The notes: a model not told the origin generated them from the sequence alone. A stretch of 64,000 nucleotides of DNA from Allomyces macrogynus ATCC 38327 (GCA_000151295.1 GG745354.1:309631-373630), one strand, 5' to 3'; positions 11,100 through 24,048 are shown, numbered from the stretch's first letter. Program-made: numbers and translations.

Positions 11100-13098
11100 A
11101 TGGCTGCCTTCTCCACCATTGCTGCGCCAGCGGCGTGGATCATCCAGCTCGTCGCCGCGCGCACGACGAACCGTACTCGCGTCTTGGCCGCTTTCCTGGC
11201 CGTCGCGGTGGGGTGGGCCGCGCGCCGGATCTACAAGAGCGTTCTTCCCCCACGCAGTCTGCGCCATTTGCCCTACGCGCCCGCGCTCGCCTATTTGCGC
11301 TCGAACCTGCGCGGAGACGGGTTTCTGAATTGGAAGCCGGCGCTACTCGATCTGACACGCGAGGACGCGATGCGCAAGGGTGTGATCAAGTCGATGGACG
11401 AGACGCCTGACGTGTTTTTGATGTGGCTCGTCGGGACGTGGTTCGTGCACCTCGCCAATCCCGATGACGCAAAGCTGCTGTACACGCAGCACGAGCTATT
11501 TGAAAAGGCAGTCATTAGCGATGGGCTCGGGTTCTCGCCCATGTTCTTTGGGCGCAACGTGTTTTCGGTGCCGGTATGTTCTCTATTAATTGATGATTTG
11601 ATTGCAACAATCTGTCAACGTTGCGTTCATTTCTCGTGCCGTACTGATGCGCTGAACGATCCAAACGATAGACTCCCGAGTGGAAGCACCACCGCAAGGT
11701 CGTCAACCCAGCATTCCGCCGCGGCTGGGACACGTCCTTTTTCGGCGAGCCTGCGCGCAATCTCATTGCCGAGCTCGATGCTGCCTCCAGCGCGGGCAAG
11801 ACGATCGACCCGGCCGATTGGATGCAGCGCATGACGCTGGATGGTCTGACGCTCGCTGCTTTTGGCACCAGCCTTGACGCGATCCGGCACCCAAACGGCG
11901 ATATGGTCGCGACCTACAACGCCATTTTGAAGTCGCTCAGCAACTTCCGCGAGCTTCTTCACCCGTGGTACGAGCAGTCGGCCGCGGGCAAGCGCGTGAA
12001 GCGCGACATTCTGCGCTTCAACCAGTTTTTGTTTGACCTGATCGACAACAAGACGGCGCAACTCAAGGCGCAGGGGCGGCTTGGTCAAGCGAATGCCGAG
12101 GACAACGACAATGATCGCCGCGATTTGCTGGAAATGATGATCCAGGCCGCCGAAGGGTCGGACTTCACGCGCGAGGACTTGCGCTCGAACATGGCCATTT
12201 TCTTCCTCGCTGGGCGTGCGTTACTCTTATCCACCGCGCAACTCAGTCTGCTTGAATGTTTTTCGAACTGACACGATCCCTTCGCTCACTTCCCTAGACG
12301 ACACGACGGCCAACGAGCTGAGCTTCGCAATTTACCTCATGGGTCTGCACAAGGATGTGCAGAACAAGGCGCGCGCCGAGGTGATTCAGATCATGGGCAA
12401 GGACGCGGCGCGGCGCGCTGCCACGTGCGACGCGGCCGACATGGTCTATCCGACGAGCGAGCAAGAGCGCGCGTTCACCTACCTCAACTTTGTCATCAAG
12501 GAGACGATGCGGCTCTACCCAAGGTGCGCGCGCGCATTCTCCACCTCGCTCCCATGCGGTAAATGACGCGATTTTCTGACCCTGCCTTTGACCCTGACGC
12601 AGTGTGGCCAAGCTTCCTCGGCGCAAGACTTCAGCGCCCGTCACGCTCTCAAATGGCGTCAAGCTGCCGGCGGGCGTGCCCGTCACCGTCGACACGTACG
12701 CGTTGCAGCGGGACAAGGCTGTGTACGGGCCCGACGCAGATGAGTTCAAGCCCGATCGGTGGGCGTCGACGGTGGGCAAGGACGGGGCTGTCCCGATGCA
12801 CCCGCCGGCTCACAATTACTCGTGTGCGTATTGGTTTTCGCCGCGATTTTTCGCCGACAGCATGGGCTCATAGATGATCGAAATAGGGGCACCGTTTGGC
12901 GGCGGCCAGCGCATCTGCATTGGACAGCAATTTTCGCTCGTCGAGCAGCGCGTCGTGCTCGCCATGCTGTTGTTGCGTTACGAGTGGGACGTGGTCGGGA
13001 ACGCGAACGCACTCAAGGGCGTGCCGGACATGATCCCGAGCGACGTGACGCTGCACAGCAAGGGCATCGAGGTGCAGTTGCGTCGCCGCAGCGCGTGA
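11100..13098 (+). CDS. Cytochrome P450 monooxygenase (cluster copy B)
   Basis: Heme-thiolate monooxygenase, probably ER-anchored; CYP4/CYP52-like by motif pattern, substrate unknown. Exons 11100-11573, 11672-12215, 12298-12523, 12603-12823 and 12887-13098 join in phase to 558 residues. A weak hydrophobic N-terminus is followed by the hinge LPPRSLRHLPYAP. The C-helix motif WKHHRKVVNPAFRRGW follows. The I-helix AGHDDTT has its His codon split by the 12216-12297 intron. Then come the K-helix ExxR (KETMRLYP), the PDRW motif and the heme loop PFGGGQRICIG with Cys at about 499. The Trp before the loop (NYSW|APFGG) is also split by an intron. All key residues are present. It faces copy A head to head, and copy C follows on the same strand. 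Confidence 0.92.
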
Positions 13099-13890
13099 GC
13101 ATAATTTGATAGCACGCGAAAGTAGCCAGGTCGTTTGTATGAAGGCTCAGAGAAATGTGTAAGTGCTTGTTGTTGTCGTCCTCAGGTTCAGCGCATTGCA
13201 TTCAGACTTGCCTGTCTGACTGTGAGCGATGTCATGGAAGCATGCTTTCACCAAATGTCACCCAATGATCAAGAGGATGCCGTGATGGTGAGTACAACGC
13301 ATCACTCTAGCCCTGCTGGTTTGTGCTCTCAACGTTCTTGAGGAAAAACATCATAAAGAAATGCGCTGTTGGCTGCCTGCCATGCTTGCCATGACGTGGA
13401 ATCAATAGAAATAGTGAACAGGCTATACTTGAGCAGGTTAGCAGGTCGCGTGTGTGGCCGTGTGATAGTTTGCATGGCAAATCAAACTCATGGACTTCCA
13501 ACTTGCAAGCGCCATCCGCCAACACTTTGGGAGCGGGGGGAAGACATGAATTTGCGTCTCTCAGTCCTTTGGTTGTTGGCCGGTGTAGCGACGCGGCAGG
13601 AGGGACCTGGCGCGAGTAGACGGGAGCCAACTATTCTCATTCGCACATCCATCAGGCCATCGACTGACCTCCCGGTGCAACCTGCAACACAATCCGATTT
13701 TCCCGGTGCCCGCCGGACCGCCGGACTTGATGCTCACGCCGACCGCAACTGGCAGCAATCGCATCGCGCGCTCACGTTGCTGTCCGTCCCTCTCAAACCG
13801 CTGCGCATCCATCCACCCAGTCCGACCCCGCAGCCTCTCCCCCGACCACGCCTGCCTGCTGCACTCGAATCCTCTCGCAGCAGCTGCAAC
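13099..13890. other. Intergenic between P450 copies B and C
   Basis: About 790 bp, with AT-richer sequence just after copy B and a pyrimidine-rich tract before the copy C start. No gene seen. Confidence 0.6.
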
Positions 13891-15940
13891 ATGCCAGGCA
13901 TCTTCAGCACTTTTGTTGGCTCCACGACCGCCATGCTTCCGGCGACGCTCGACTCCTGGATCGCGCGCGCCGCCGCGTCAGTCTCACTCATGATCCACGA
14001 CCACACGATGCTGGTCACGACCGCTGCGGCCATCGCACTCCTGTACGCGGCGAGCCGCGTGCACCAGTTTTTCGTGCCGCCCCGCGCTCTCCGCCATCTG
14101 CCGCGCGCGCCCGTCGCCGTGTATCTGCGGTGGATGTTGGAAGGAGGCGGGTTCCTTGCTCTCAACGACGCCATCATGCGTGCGGTCCGTGAGGACGCGC
14201 TGCGCAAGGGTCTGATAGCGAGCATGGAGGATACTCCGCGCGTGTATTTGCGGTGGTTGTACGTATCGTCGTGTCGGGTGTTTGGATCGGCTGGAATGAG
14301 CGTGATGCGAGCAATGATGCTCATGTCTCACTTTCCTTGATAGCGTGGGTGTGTGGATTGTGGCCGTCAGCAACCCCGACGACACCAAGACCGTGTTTCT
14401 CAACCACGAGCTCTACGAAAAGGGTCGCATCAACATCGGCTACGCGCGCCAGTTTTTCGGATACAACGTCGCGGGCGCGCAGGTACGTTGCGCAGTATGC
14501 AGTACCGTTTTGCGTTGCTCGACTCACCCTCCCCCCCTCCCGCCGCCAGACACCCGACTGGAAGCGGCAGCGCAAGGTCGTGAACCCGGCCTTCCGTCGC
14601 GGCTGGGCCACGTCGTTTTTCGGCGACCCGGCGCGGCACCTCATTGCGAACTGGGACGCGCTCGGCGTCGTTGACCCGTCGCAGTGGATGCAGCGGCTCA
14701 CGCTCGACGCGCTCTCGAGCGCCGCGTTTGGCCACACCATGGACTCGATTCACCACCCAGACAACCCCATGGTCACGACCTACAACCGCATCATCCACAA
14801 CATATTCCAGCAAGGGCCATTGCTCAACCCGTTCTACAAGCTCACGCCGGGCGCCGCGCAGTTGCGCCGCGACATGAAGGCATTCAACGACCAGATTTTT
14901 GTCATGATCGAGGCCAAGACGGCCGAGCGTGACAGGCGCCGTGCGCTCGGCAGTGGCAGCGGCAAGGTAGAGGACGAGGACCGCCGCGACTTGCTTGATC
15001 TGATGATTGACGCGCAAGAAGGGACCACGTTTTCCAAGGAGGACCTGCGCAGCAACACGGTCGTGTTTTTCCTCGCTGGACGTGCGTGTTTTCCCAGACA
15101 CTCTCCCGTTTGTCTCCATTTATCTTTGACTTGCGACGATTTCGTAGACGAGACAACAGCGACGGCGCTCAGTTTCGCCCTCTACCTTCTCGGCATGCAC
15201 CCAGACGTGCAGCAGCGCGCGCGCGACGAAGTGATTCAAGTCATGGGCGACCTGCCATCCAAACCGACGCCTGCCGACCAGGTTCCGTACCCAACCGTCG
15301 AGCAGGACCGCCAGTTCACGTTCCTCAACTGCGTCATCAAGGAAGTGATGCGGCTCTACCCGAGGTGCGTGTTCGCTACAGGCTGCTCGCACCCTTCCAT
15401 GTTTTAACTTCGACTCACCCTCCCGTTTCCTTGATCCAGCGCTCCGCAACTGCCGATGCGCATCACCATGGCCCCGTCGATACTGAGCGACGGCACGCAC
15501 GTGCCAGCGCAGACGCACATCACGGTCGATATGTGGGCGCTGCACCACGCGCGCGAGTACTGGGGGCCCAGCAACGACAAGTTCAACCCGGACCGGTGGG
15601 CCGAGACGGTTCTGCCTGATGGTTCGGTTCCAATGCAGCCGGGCGCGCGCGGGTACACGTGTACATTTCTTCTCCACCCGGCAACGATGCCCCTGGGCAC
15701 GATACTCACCATGGTAACATCAAAATAGGGGCGCCGTTTGCCGGCGGCCAGCGCATCTGTCTTGGACAACAGTTTTCGCTCGTCGAGCAGCGCGTCGTGC
15801 TGGCCATGATGCTGCTCCGGTACGAGTGGACGGCAGTGGGGGACGAGGACGCTCTGCGTGGGCACCCGCGCACGGCGCCAAGTGGGCTGTTGCGGCCCGA
15901 CGGCGTGCGGCTGCGCATGGTGCGTCGCGATCTCGTGTGA
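13891..15940 (+). CDS. Cytochrome P450 monooxygenase (cluster copy C)
   Basis: Intact paralogue of copy B. Six exons, 13891-14258, 14344-14482, 14550-15081, 15148-15364, 15440-15660 and 15729-15940, give 562 residues in phase. It has one more intron than B, splitting a Phe codon in RWF|VGVW; the same site is used in copies D and E. Motifs are the hinge VPPRALRHLPRAP, WKRQRKVVNPAFRRGW, I-helix AGHDETT, ExxR in KEVMRLYP, PDRW, and heme loop PFAGGQRICLG with Cys at about 503. The second Gly of the usual FGGG is Ala, which the FxxGxRxCxG pattern allows. The ATG at 13891 follows CAAC. Likely a microsomal oxidase of lipophilic substrates; no sequence clue names the substrate. Confidence 0.92.
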
Positions 15941-16160
15941 AAGGCTCGTCCTTCGCGTGCGCGAGGATGGATGAAAAGGAGTGTCACGGGCGGTCCGTGA
16001 CGCGTGTCGGACGGCTCAAAAGCCGTCGATTCATGTACATATTGTGAAAAGGCCTGGTTTTTGTGAGTAAGTAGTTCTCAGTGGTATGGGCGGGAAAGGG
16101 TCGAGAATGCGCGCGAATTGGCGTACAATGGCTCGTCGGCGCTGGACCTGGACTCGAACC

Positions 16161-17826
16161 TGGTCGTGCAGGGTCACGGCCGTCGTGGTTTGGTGTTCGG
16201 GTAGGTTCGCCGAGCTAAAGGTGGGCGGAGAAAGTGGAGGTGGAGAAGGTGAAGATCTGAACTGCGAAGTACCTACGTGGTATATGGAAAACGGCAGAGC
16301 AAAGAATGCGGACCTCGGGTGCAAGCGCAGCACCTCCTTGATGCAGCAGCCGAGATAGACCATTATCCGGTGCTGCTCAGGCGTCGGGAACGGCACTTGG
16401 TCAAACGGCGTGTTGGGCTTGATATCACCCATGACGCGGATCACTTCTTGTCGCGCGCGGTTCTGCATCGCCGGGTTCATCCCGAGCCGGTAGAGCGCGA
16501 AACTGAGCGCGTTGGCCGTCGTGTCGTCTAAACGAAATTGCCGCTGTGAGCCGCTAAGCGATCATCCACCCGGCCCATCGTTGCACAGAACTAGCCAGAA
16601 ACATACGCCCGCCCATGAAGAAAATAACCGTGTTCGCGCGCAAATCCTCGCGCGAGAACACGTTCCCCTCGGCCGCCTCGATCATCATCATCAGCAAGTC
16701 GCGCGAGTCCCGATCTTCGTCCACGTTCCCCGGCCTGCGCTCCTCCTCAATCTTCTTGGTCTTGGCCTCGATAAAATCGAAAATGAACCGATCAAACGTA
16801 TCAATCAGCTCGTGCGCGCGCTTGCCGTGCCTGTTGAGCTTGCTTATAATACGTCGGGTTGATGACTGACGCATCGAGCACCTCAGTAACGATTGCATAG
16901 TAGGTCGCGACCATGGGCGCGTCCGGGTGGTTGAGCGAGTCCATGTTGGTGCCGAAAATCGCGAGCGACAGCGCGTCGAGCCCCATGCGCTGCATCTACT
17001 CGGATATGTCGAGCGAGGAGCCGGGCACGGCAGCCGTCGCGTCCATGTGCTTGATGAGTTGGCGCGCGAGGGTCGCAAACATGAGCGGGTTCCAGCCGCG
17101 GTGGAAGGCTGGGTTGATGACCTTGCGCTGCCGCTTCCACTCGGGGATCTGCGTTGGTGAGTTTGGCCAGGATCACGGCAGGTGGATCAGGTGGAGAAGA
17201 GAGAGACGGATGCGGGAAAGCCGACCTGGACCATGGCAATGTTGTAGCCTTGAAGAAATCAGTGATCTCGGTCAGTCGCTTGTCGTGACATCCATGCACA
17301 ATCGACCCAAAGCCAAACGCACCCAAAAACTTGCGCAGGTTTCCCGCGTTCCAGACCGTCTTGTCAAACGACTCGTGCTTGAGCAACTTCTGGCGGATAT
17401 CTTGCGGTTCGCAAACAGCACCTGCCAGCGGCCAAGGCTGCACGGCGTTAGCCGTTGCGACCACCACGACCGTCCACAAACCCTGAGTACATACAACCAC
17501 CGCAGCGAGACCGCCGGCATCTCATCCTTGGACGCAATAATTCCGCGGTCGACCGCGTCCTGCAGCATTGCCTCGTGCAAGATCGCTTGCTGGTCGAGGA
17601 ACTCGTGCATCGTGCGCACCACCGTCCATGGCCGCGCATAGGGGTACTTGCGCAGGAACCGCGGCGGGGCGAGCGCGCGGTAGATTTTGCGCACGAACAG
17701 CGTCGCAAAGACCACGGCGAGCGCCGTGGCCACGGTTCGTGGGGTGGCGGCCGCCTCGATGAAGGCGAGCGAGAGCTTGTCGAGGGTTGCTGTGCGCAGT
17801 GCCTGCGCGGCAGCGAGCGGGTCCAT
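16161..17826 (-). pseudogene. Cytochrome P450 pseudogene (cluster copy D), heme region lost
   Basis: Broken paralogue, closest in intron layout to copy E. The start would be the ATG at 17826 in a GCCGCCGCCATGG context. Three internal lesions are visible. A missing base at about 17405-17407 falls in the NPQD motif. A Trp codon of the conserved W-M-Q-R-M motif has become TAG at 16996-16998. A four-base duplication (AAGCAAGC) at 16838-16845 shifts the frame before the helix GKRAHELID. The I-helix exon and ExxR (KEVLRLHP) remain. Homology fades after about 16161, within the sheet region, and no FGGGQRICLG segment exists before copy C ends at 15940. It therefore cannot make a heme-binding P450. 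Transcription is possible but not shown. Confidence 0.88.
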
Positions 17827-18212
17827 GGCGGCGGCGGGTGCGCAAATGTGCAGCAAGCCGTAGTCGCGGTCGGCGAACGAGTCGGGGTCTGAACGAAGTT
17901 GTCGGCAGATGTCCTGCACCATGGCTGGTGTCGTCCACCGATTTGACACGTATTGGAAGATCAGAAGGGATCATGACCACGTCACTCTTTGGTTTGGCCC
18001 GACGTGCCGTTTCGATTGCCGAGGAAGGAGAAGCAGGAGAAGCATGCACGTCCACAACACAGAGCGACATTTTCTCATTGAAACTTCCAAGCGTTTGAGC
18101 GAAAGCACCACGCAGCGCAATAGGTATTCACAACAGTTCCTCCTCCTCTTGTCCTCCACAGCCGAGAGAGCGCACTCCCTCCGCCGCCGCCAGCACCGCG
18201 ACCTCCCGTCCC
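17827..18212. other. Intergenic between P450 copies D and E
   Basis: About 390 bp between the start of D and the stop of E, both on the minus strand. No gene or clear signal. Confidence 0.55.
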
Positions 18213-20274
18213 TCAGGCATCGCGGCGCGTCAATTTGACCTGCAGCCCCGCCGAATGAAGCAACCCGCCCGGCAACGTGCCCGGGTTCCCCTTGAGCGCG
18301 TTTTCGTCGCCGACGACCGTCCACTTGTACCGCAACAACAGCATCGACAGCACGACGCGCTGCTCGACCAGCGAAAACTGCTGGCCCAGGCAAATCCGCT
18401 GCCCGCCGCCAAACGGCGTCCACATAAAGTTCGACGCGCCCGGGTGCATCGGGATTTCGCCGTCCGGGCCGACTGAGGAAAGGAACCGGTCGGGCTTGAA
18501 GTCGTCGGCGTCGGGACCCCACACTTGTTTGGAGTGGTGCATCGAGTAGATGTCGCCCGAGACGAGCGTGCCGATGGGGAGCGAGGTGCCATCGGAGAGG
18601 GCCACGGGGGCCGTGGTGAACCGTTGCGGAACCAGGGTGACACTGGCGAGGGAAAGATAGGTTAGAATCGCATGCATGCGGATGGAGAAGGTGCTGCAGA
18701 ACGAGAAACGAACCTTGGGTAGAGACGCATCACCTCCTTGATCACGCAGCTCAGGTAGGTGAGCAGCCGTTCCTGCTCGGACGTCGGGTAAGGTACGTCC
18801 TCAGCAGGCGTACCACGCTCAATGTCGCCGACCACGTCAATCACCTCCTGCCGCGCCTTTTCTTGGATTTCCGGGTGCATGCCGAGCAGGTAGAGCGCAA
18901 AGGACAGCGCGTTGGCCGTCGTGTCGTCTGGAGATCCCAACGCCAGTCAGTTCCAAGTCGCGGCTGCCTCTTGTCGGAGGGGAGAAAAGCAGAACGTACG
19001 GCCCGCGACAAAGAACGTGATCGTGTTTGCGCGCAGATCCTCGCGCGTGAAATCAGACCCTTGAATCGCCTCAATCATGAGCGTCAACAAGTCGCGCGCA
19101 TCGTTATCCTCCGAGTCGCTGACGGCCCCACCGGCCGCGCGCTTGGCGGCAATTTCGGCCGTCTTGGCATCAATCAAGTCGAAAATGTACTTGTCAAACG
19201 CGTCAATCAGGTCGCGCGCGCGCTTGCCGTCCTTGTTGAGCTTGTAGAATGGGTTGAGCAGTTTTGACACGTCGAGCACCTCCGACATGATCGAGTTGTA
19301 GATGGCCACCATGGGAGCGTTCGGGTTGTTGATCGAGTCAAAGTTGGTGCCAAAGGCCGACAGCGTCAGCGCGTCGAGCGTCATCCGCTGCATCCAGTCG
19401 GCCGGGTCCATGATTGCGCCCGATGCGGCCACTGTGTCAAGCTGCTTGATGAGTTGCCGCGCCGGGGTGCCAAAGAGCGACGTGGCCCATCCGCGGCGGA
19501 ACGCCGGGTTCACGACTTTGCGCTGTTGTTTCCACTCGGGCGTCTGTGGGGGTAGGGACCGTGAGACGCGAGTGGTGAGGGAATGAACGACAGGGATGGC
19601 GTCGTAGCGCGAAGTGCACGATCAAGAGGGATGTCGAACCTGCGCGAGCGCGATGTTGTTGCCTGTTGTGAACCGATTTTGGCGCTGATCAGTTTTCGTC
19701 GTGCGGAATCCGGGGCAGAGCCACCGCAATCGTACCCAAAAATTTGAACAGGTACCCGGCGTCGAGCCGCTTCTTTTCAAACGTCTCGTGCTTGGTGAGC
19801 AGGTTCTTCATGTCGGTCGGGTTGACAACAACCACTTGCCACCGCCCGATACTACCGGCGCATCCCCAACTTGATCAGCCTCCACCATCCTTGACACGGC
19901 CCGCGCACCATCCACCCTATCCACCCGGATACGCACAACCACGTCAAGTAAATACTCGGCGTCTCCTCCCTCGACTTGATCACTCCCAGGCGCAGCGCGT
20001 CGTCGCGCATCGCCTCAAACAAGATACTGCGCTGCTCCAAGTATCCCTTGCGCTGCAGTAGCGTGCGAATGATCTTGATCGGCGACGCGTGCGGGTACTT
20101 CCGCAGGTGCTGCGGCGGCACGAACATGCGGTACAGCTTGGTCCCGATCCATGTCGCGAATACGACCGCGCCCGCGGTGGCGAGCGCTGTCGGGGTCGCC
20201 GCGTCAGCGACCACGGGCTTGAGCCGGTCGAACGTGTCGGCGAGAAACGCGTGCGCGGCGGAGGCCGAGTCCAT
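18213..20274 (-). CDS. Cytochrome P450 monooxygenase (cluster copy E)
   Basis: Intact minus-strand paralogue. Six exons, 20274-19937, 19851-19736, 19662-19640, 19543-19000, 18927-18714 and 18642-18213, join in phase to 554 residues. The third exon is only 23 nt and encodes the NNIALAQ stretch before TPEWKQQRK; without it the frame would stop. Motifs are the hinge VPPQHLRKYPHAS, NPAFRRGWATSLFG, I-helix AGHDDTT (His codon split by an intron), KEVMRLYP, and heme loop PFGGGQRICLG with Cys at about 496. Unlike copies B, C and F, it has no intron just before the heme loop (NFMWTPFGG is continuous). A TATA element lies about 150 bp before the ATG. Likely ER-bound; substrate unknown. Confidence 0.92.
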
Positions 20275-21062
20275 GGTGGGTGATTGGCGCGTGGTGGATC
20301 AGTACTCGAGCAGGGATCGGTCGGGGACGACGACGGCTCGGATCGGCTCAGCTTGAGAGGAGGAGCGGGGGTGGAGACGTGCGCGAAAGACTGCGAGAGC
20401 CAAGCGCGGGGCCCGGCCCGATACTTATATTTCATTGCCGGAAGGTAGCGTTAGTCGCCAGCTGCCTGCCTGCTCACCACCCGCCCGCCGTGCACTCGTG
20501 CGAAGTCCGTCGGCGTGCGGGATGCACATCCGCCGGATGCAAAGCCGGTCAACATTGACCATTTGCAATCAGCCCCTGCGCGTGCGCGACCTCGCCCAGC
20601 TCGTGTTGCATGTGGTTCGCGGCGGCGGCGGTTACGGTGAGGCCCAGGGTGGGTAAATGAGAACGGAGAGTGGGAGACATCGTGCGGCACGCGCAATGGC
20701 CCTGGCCCTCGCCCCTTCAGCCTGCCCAGCAATGATTTTGCGATGGATGTGCCAGATGTCCACGTCAACCGACCTCCTCCCCGCCCGACTGTGTCACGCT
20801 GTTCATGGCGTTCTAGCCAATGGCGACCAGGACCGGCTTGGCATCGACAGCGGGTGGACGAAAGCGCGCTGATCGATCGCAAGGATGGGATGCGTTCGAA
20901 ACTATTTTTTTAGGACGCGCGTGAAGACAATGCACAACTGGACCGCAACCAATCGCACCAACCCACCAAGCCAAAACACAAAATTAAGCCAATCCGAAAA
21001 CAAAAACGCAACTCTTCCCTCCTCCCTCCATCCTCACCCTCTCCCGGCCCCACGACACTCCA
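20275..21062. other. Intergenic: P450 E promoter and transportin 3' flank
   Basis: About 790 bp. Apart from the TATA element of copy E, nothing is recognised. The part next to the transportin stop is A-rich and probably its 3' UTR. Confidence 0.6.
20424..20430 (-). promoter_or_regulatory. TATA box of P450 copy E
   Basis: Reads ATATAAG on the minus strand, about 150 bp upstream of the copy E ATG, in otherwise GC-rich DNA. Confidence 0.45.
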
Positions 21063-24048
21063 CTACACGCCAAACCGATGCTGCACGACCGTGCGAATCG
21101 GCGGCGCCAGCGTCTGCATGTACGCGGGCCACTGCGCGTCCCCCACGAGGGCGCGGTACCCATGCACAACCTCGCGCATCTGCGCGTCCAACTGTGGCGA
21201 CGGGCTCGCATACGTGGCCAACACATCGCACAGCCGTGCAAACGCGCGCAGGCACGCGTTCGGGTTGATCCGGACGGCCGCGAGGAACCCCGTCAACGCC
21301 GCCTCCTTCTCCGCATTCGACCCAATCTTCACCATGTGCGTGAGCCAGATCCCGGCCCACTTCTCCAACCCCGAGCTCGCGAGCGCGTGCGGGTCAGCGT
21401 GACCGAGTCGGCCGAGACAGAGGACGGCGTTCTCGACGATCATAGGCGGCGGGTCGCGCGGGGTCGGTGCGGCGCCGATGAGCGGCAGGAGGGCGGACAC
21501 GAGGTCGGGGACCTTGGACGCCATCTCGGCGCCCATCTTGTCGGTGAGCTCGGCACAGACCCAGGTCGCGTTGTTGCACAGCCGCTGCCACGACATTTCA
21601 TCAAATGGCTTGATCAGCGGGATCGCGCGGTTCAGCAGCTCGGCCGCGTGCGGCTGCACGTGCCGGAACACGTTCACGACCAGGTCGCCGAACAGACCGA
21701 GCGCCGATTGCTTGACGTGTGGGCTCGGGTCCTAGCACGAGGTGGGGAACAGTCGGTCAGTTGAGCGGACCGCAGTGGAGGGGAGAGAGAGAGGGTAGCA
21801 CGAACCTCCATGGCCACGGTCACGGCCGCCATGGTCCCCGGCAAGTACCGCGCAACGACCGACTCGGCCGACGGCCCGAGCCCGCCCACGACGGCGCCCA
21901 TCAGGTCGAGCGAGACAATAAAGAAGTCGCGGTCGGGCTCGTCCTTGATCGCGCCGCGCTGATACTCGACAAGCGCCTGGTGCGTTGCCGAGACGATGCG
22001 CAGGCACCGCTCGTAGACTTCGTTGGCGTGCGGCGCAAACCCAGCACCTTAAAATCCAATGTCAGTGAGCGGTCATAATAGGTACACCACCGTTGCGGAA
22101 GAAAAGACACGTACCGAGTGCAATCACGACCGACCCCATGCACTCAAACAGCGGCAAAATGTTGCGATCCGTATCGGCCAACTTGTGCCACTGGTGGAAC
22201 AGCGGCGGCAGCATCAGCGCTGCAAACTCAGGCGTGTTGAGCGCGTTCCCCGCGGCCTCGGCGAGCGTGCCGATGCAATCATACAGGTTCATCAAGTTGT
22301 TATGCTGGTAAATCGAAAAGCAGTGCACGAGTGCCGGCAAAATCGTGCCGAGGTGCGGCACGATCTGGTTCCCCGCCGTTTCCATGACCGTCGCCAATGC
22401 CGAGCACGCCGACTCCTGTACGCGCTTGTTCCCGTGCGCGCAGTTCTGCAACAGCCCTTGGAGCAGCGGGACAAAGAAGGCGTGGCCCGCGGGCTCTTCA
22501 ACGATCCACGCTGCGAACCGGCCGAGCGCCCAGCACGCGATATTGCGCACTAGTGTCACGTCGTTCAACGACGTGAGCAGGAACGGCACGAGTTGCGGCA
22601 AGTGCGGCTCGATCCCGTCGATCGCGCCCTCAGCGACCGCACCGAGCGCGAGGATCCCGGCCTCGCGCTGCAACCATTCGGGGGACGCGAGCCGTGTCTG
22701 CAGCTGTGGCAGCAGCGGCGGCAGAATCTTTTCCTCGTAGATAGTCGCGAGCGCATCGAGCGCGGCCGCCGCGCACTTGCGCAACGTCCACGCGTTTGCG
22801 AGCGAGTCCGGATCGTCCTCACCGTCCTCGTCCTCGTCGTCGTCGTTGGCGTCGTCGTCCGACTTGGCGCCGCCGTCCTCGGCACCGCCGGGCGACGCCT
22901 TGCCGCCGGCCTCGTGCTGCTTGCTCTTGACGTGCCGCGGCTTCACGTCCTGCACGGCGTCCGGCACGTGCGTGTCGTCCTGGTCAAATGCGCCCAAGTC
23001 GGCGAGTTCCTCTTCCGAATACACCATGCGCGTCAGGAACGTCGCAACGAGTTGTGGCAAATACGCCTCGAGCGTATCGAAATACGCCGCATGGTCGGCA
23101 ATCGCGATCCAAAACTCGCACGCCTCGAGCGCGAGTCCCGGGTCGTCGGCCTGCGTGCACGCAAGCATGTACTGAATCACGTCTTCCAGCTGCGGCTCGA
23201 GTTTCTCGGGGCGGAACTCGATCAGCCGCACAATGCACGTGCACACGGCCTGCCGCATGCCCGGCGACTGGTCGAGCGCACGGCCAAACAGCGCGCCGAG
23301 GAACGCCGGGTACTGGTCTTCAATAACGGCCGTGTCGGCGTGGATCAGGTTCGCCATGCAGTGGATGGCCATGATGGCGGCGGGCTCGTTGGCGCCGGAG
23401 ACGAGGGCAATCAGGGCGGGCAGGAGCGCCGTGAGCGGCTGCATCGGCGAGTAGATCAGGTCCTCGGCGTCGTCTTCGCAGATTTTGGAAATGGCGGCGA
23501 CGGCCGACTAGACAGATCGGGTGCACACATACAGGTCAGTCGTCAGCGGACTCGATCGCGTCTTTTCCTTCAACACCCCCTGCCCTCCGCGCGCGCGTAC
23601 GTACCATGAAGCTCGGCGAGCTCGGGTTCCTAATCAGTTCAATCAACTTGTGCAACGACTCGGGCCAGCCATGAATATGCACTTTCGACAACAACGTCGA
23701 AATCACCGTCCCGGCCACATTCGTCACGACGCGATCGGCATCGCCCAGCGTCTCGAGCAGCGCAGCCTTGACATAGCCCAAAACTTGCGGCGGCAGTTGC
23801 TGCGCGTGCGTGAGCAAATACGCCTTGAGCGCGTACCCGGCCATGGACCGCAACTGCGTGCCGCGCGCGGCCGAGACGGGCGCGAGCAGGTAGGCCAAGT
23901 AGCAGGCAAAGTCCGGCACAGTCTGCCCGAGATGGTGCAGGTCGTGCTGCACCTTGTGCTGCACGGCATTGTCGAACGAGGTGCCGCCGATCAAGAGGTC
24001 GGCAATCTGCGCAACGCCCGCGGGCTGCGGCGTCCACGCGGCGCTCAT
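21063..24048 (-). CDS. KAP104: Transportin (karyopherin beta-2), nuclear import receptor
   Basis: HEAT-repeat importin that carries PY-NLS cargos such as hnRNP proteins into the nucleus. Exons 24048-23605, 23507-22115, 22047-21806 and 21731-21063 join in phase to 915 residues, the normal family length. Recognisable parts in order: an N-terminal Ran-binding HEAT array; AAISKICEDDAED; an acidic loop (DDDANDDDEDEDGEDDPDS) of the kind that releases cargo on RanGTP binding; then WTLRKCAAAALD, REAGILALGAVAEG, NKRVQESACSA and IYQHNNLMNLYDCIGTL. The C-terminal arch has NATWVCAEL, and the protein ends VQHRFGV. All are close to animal TNPO1. It lies downstream of P450 copy E on the same strand, with no evident link. 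Confidence 0.95.

Noticed and set aside
8179..20274. Secondary-metabolite biosynthetic cluster
   Set aside because: Only P450s occur between 8.2 and 20.3 kb; there is no synthase, cyclase, transferase or regulator in the group.
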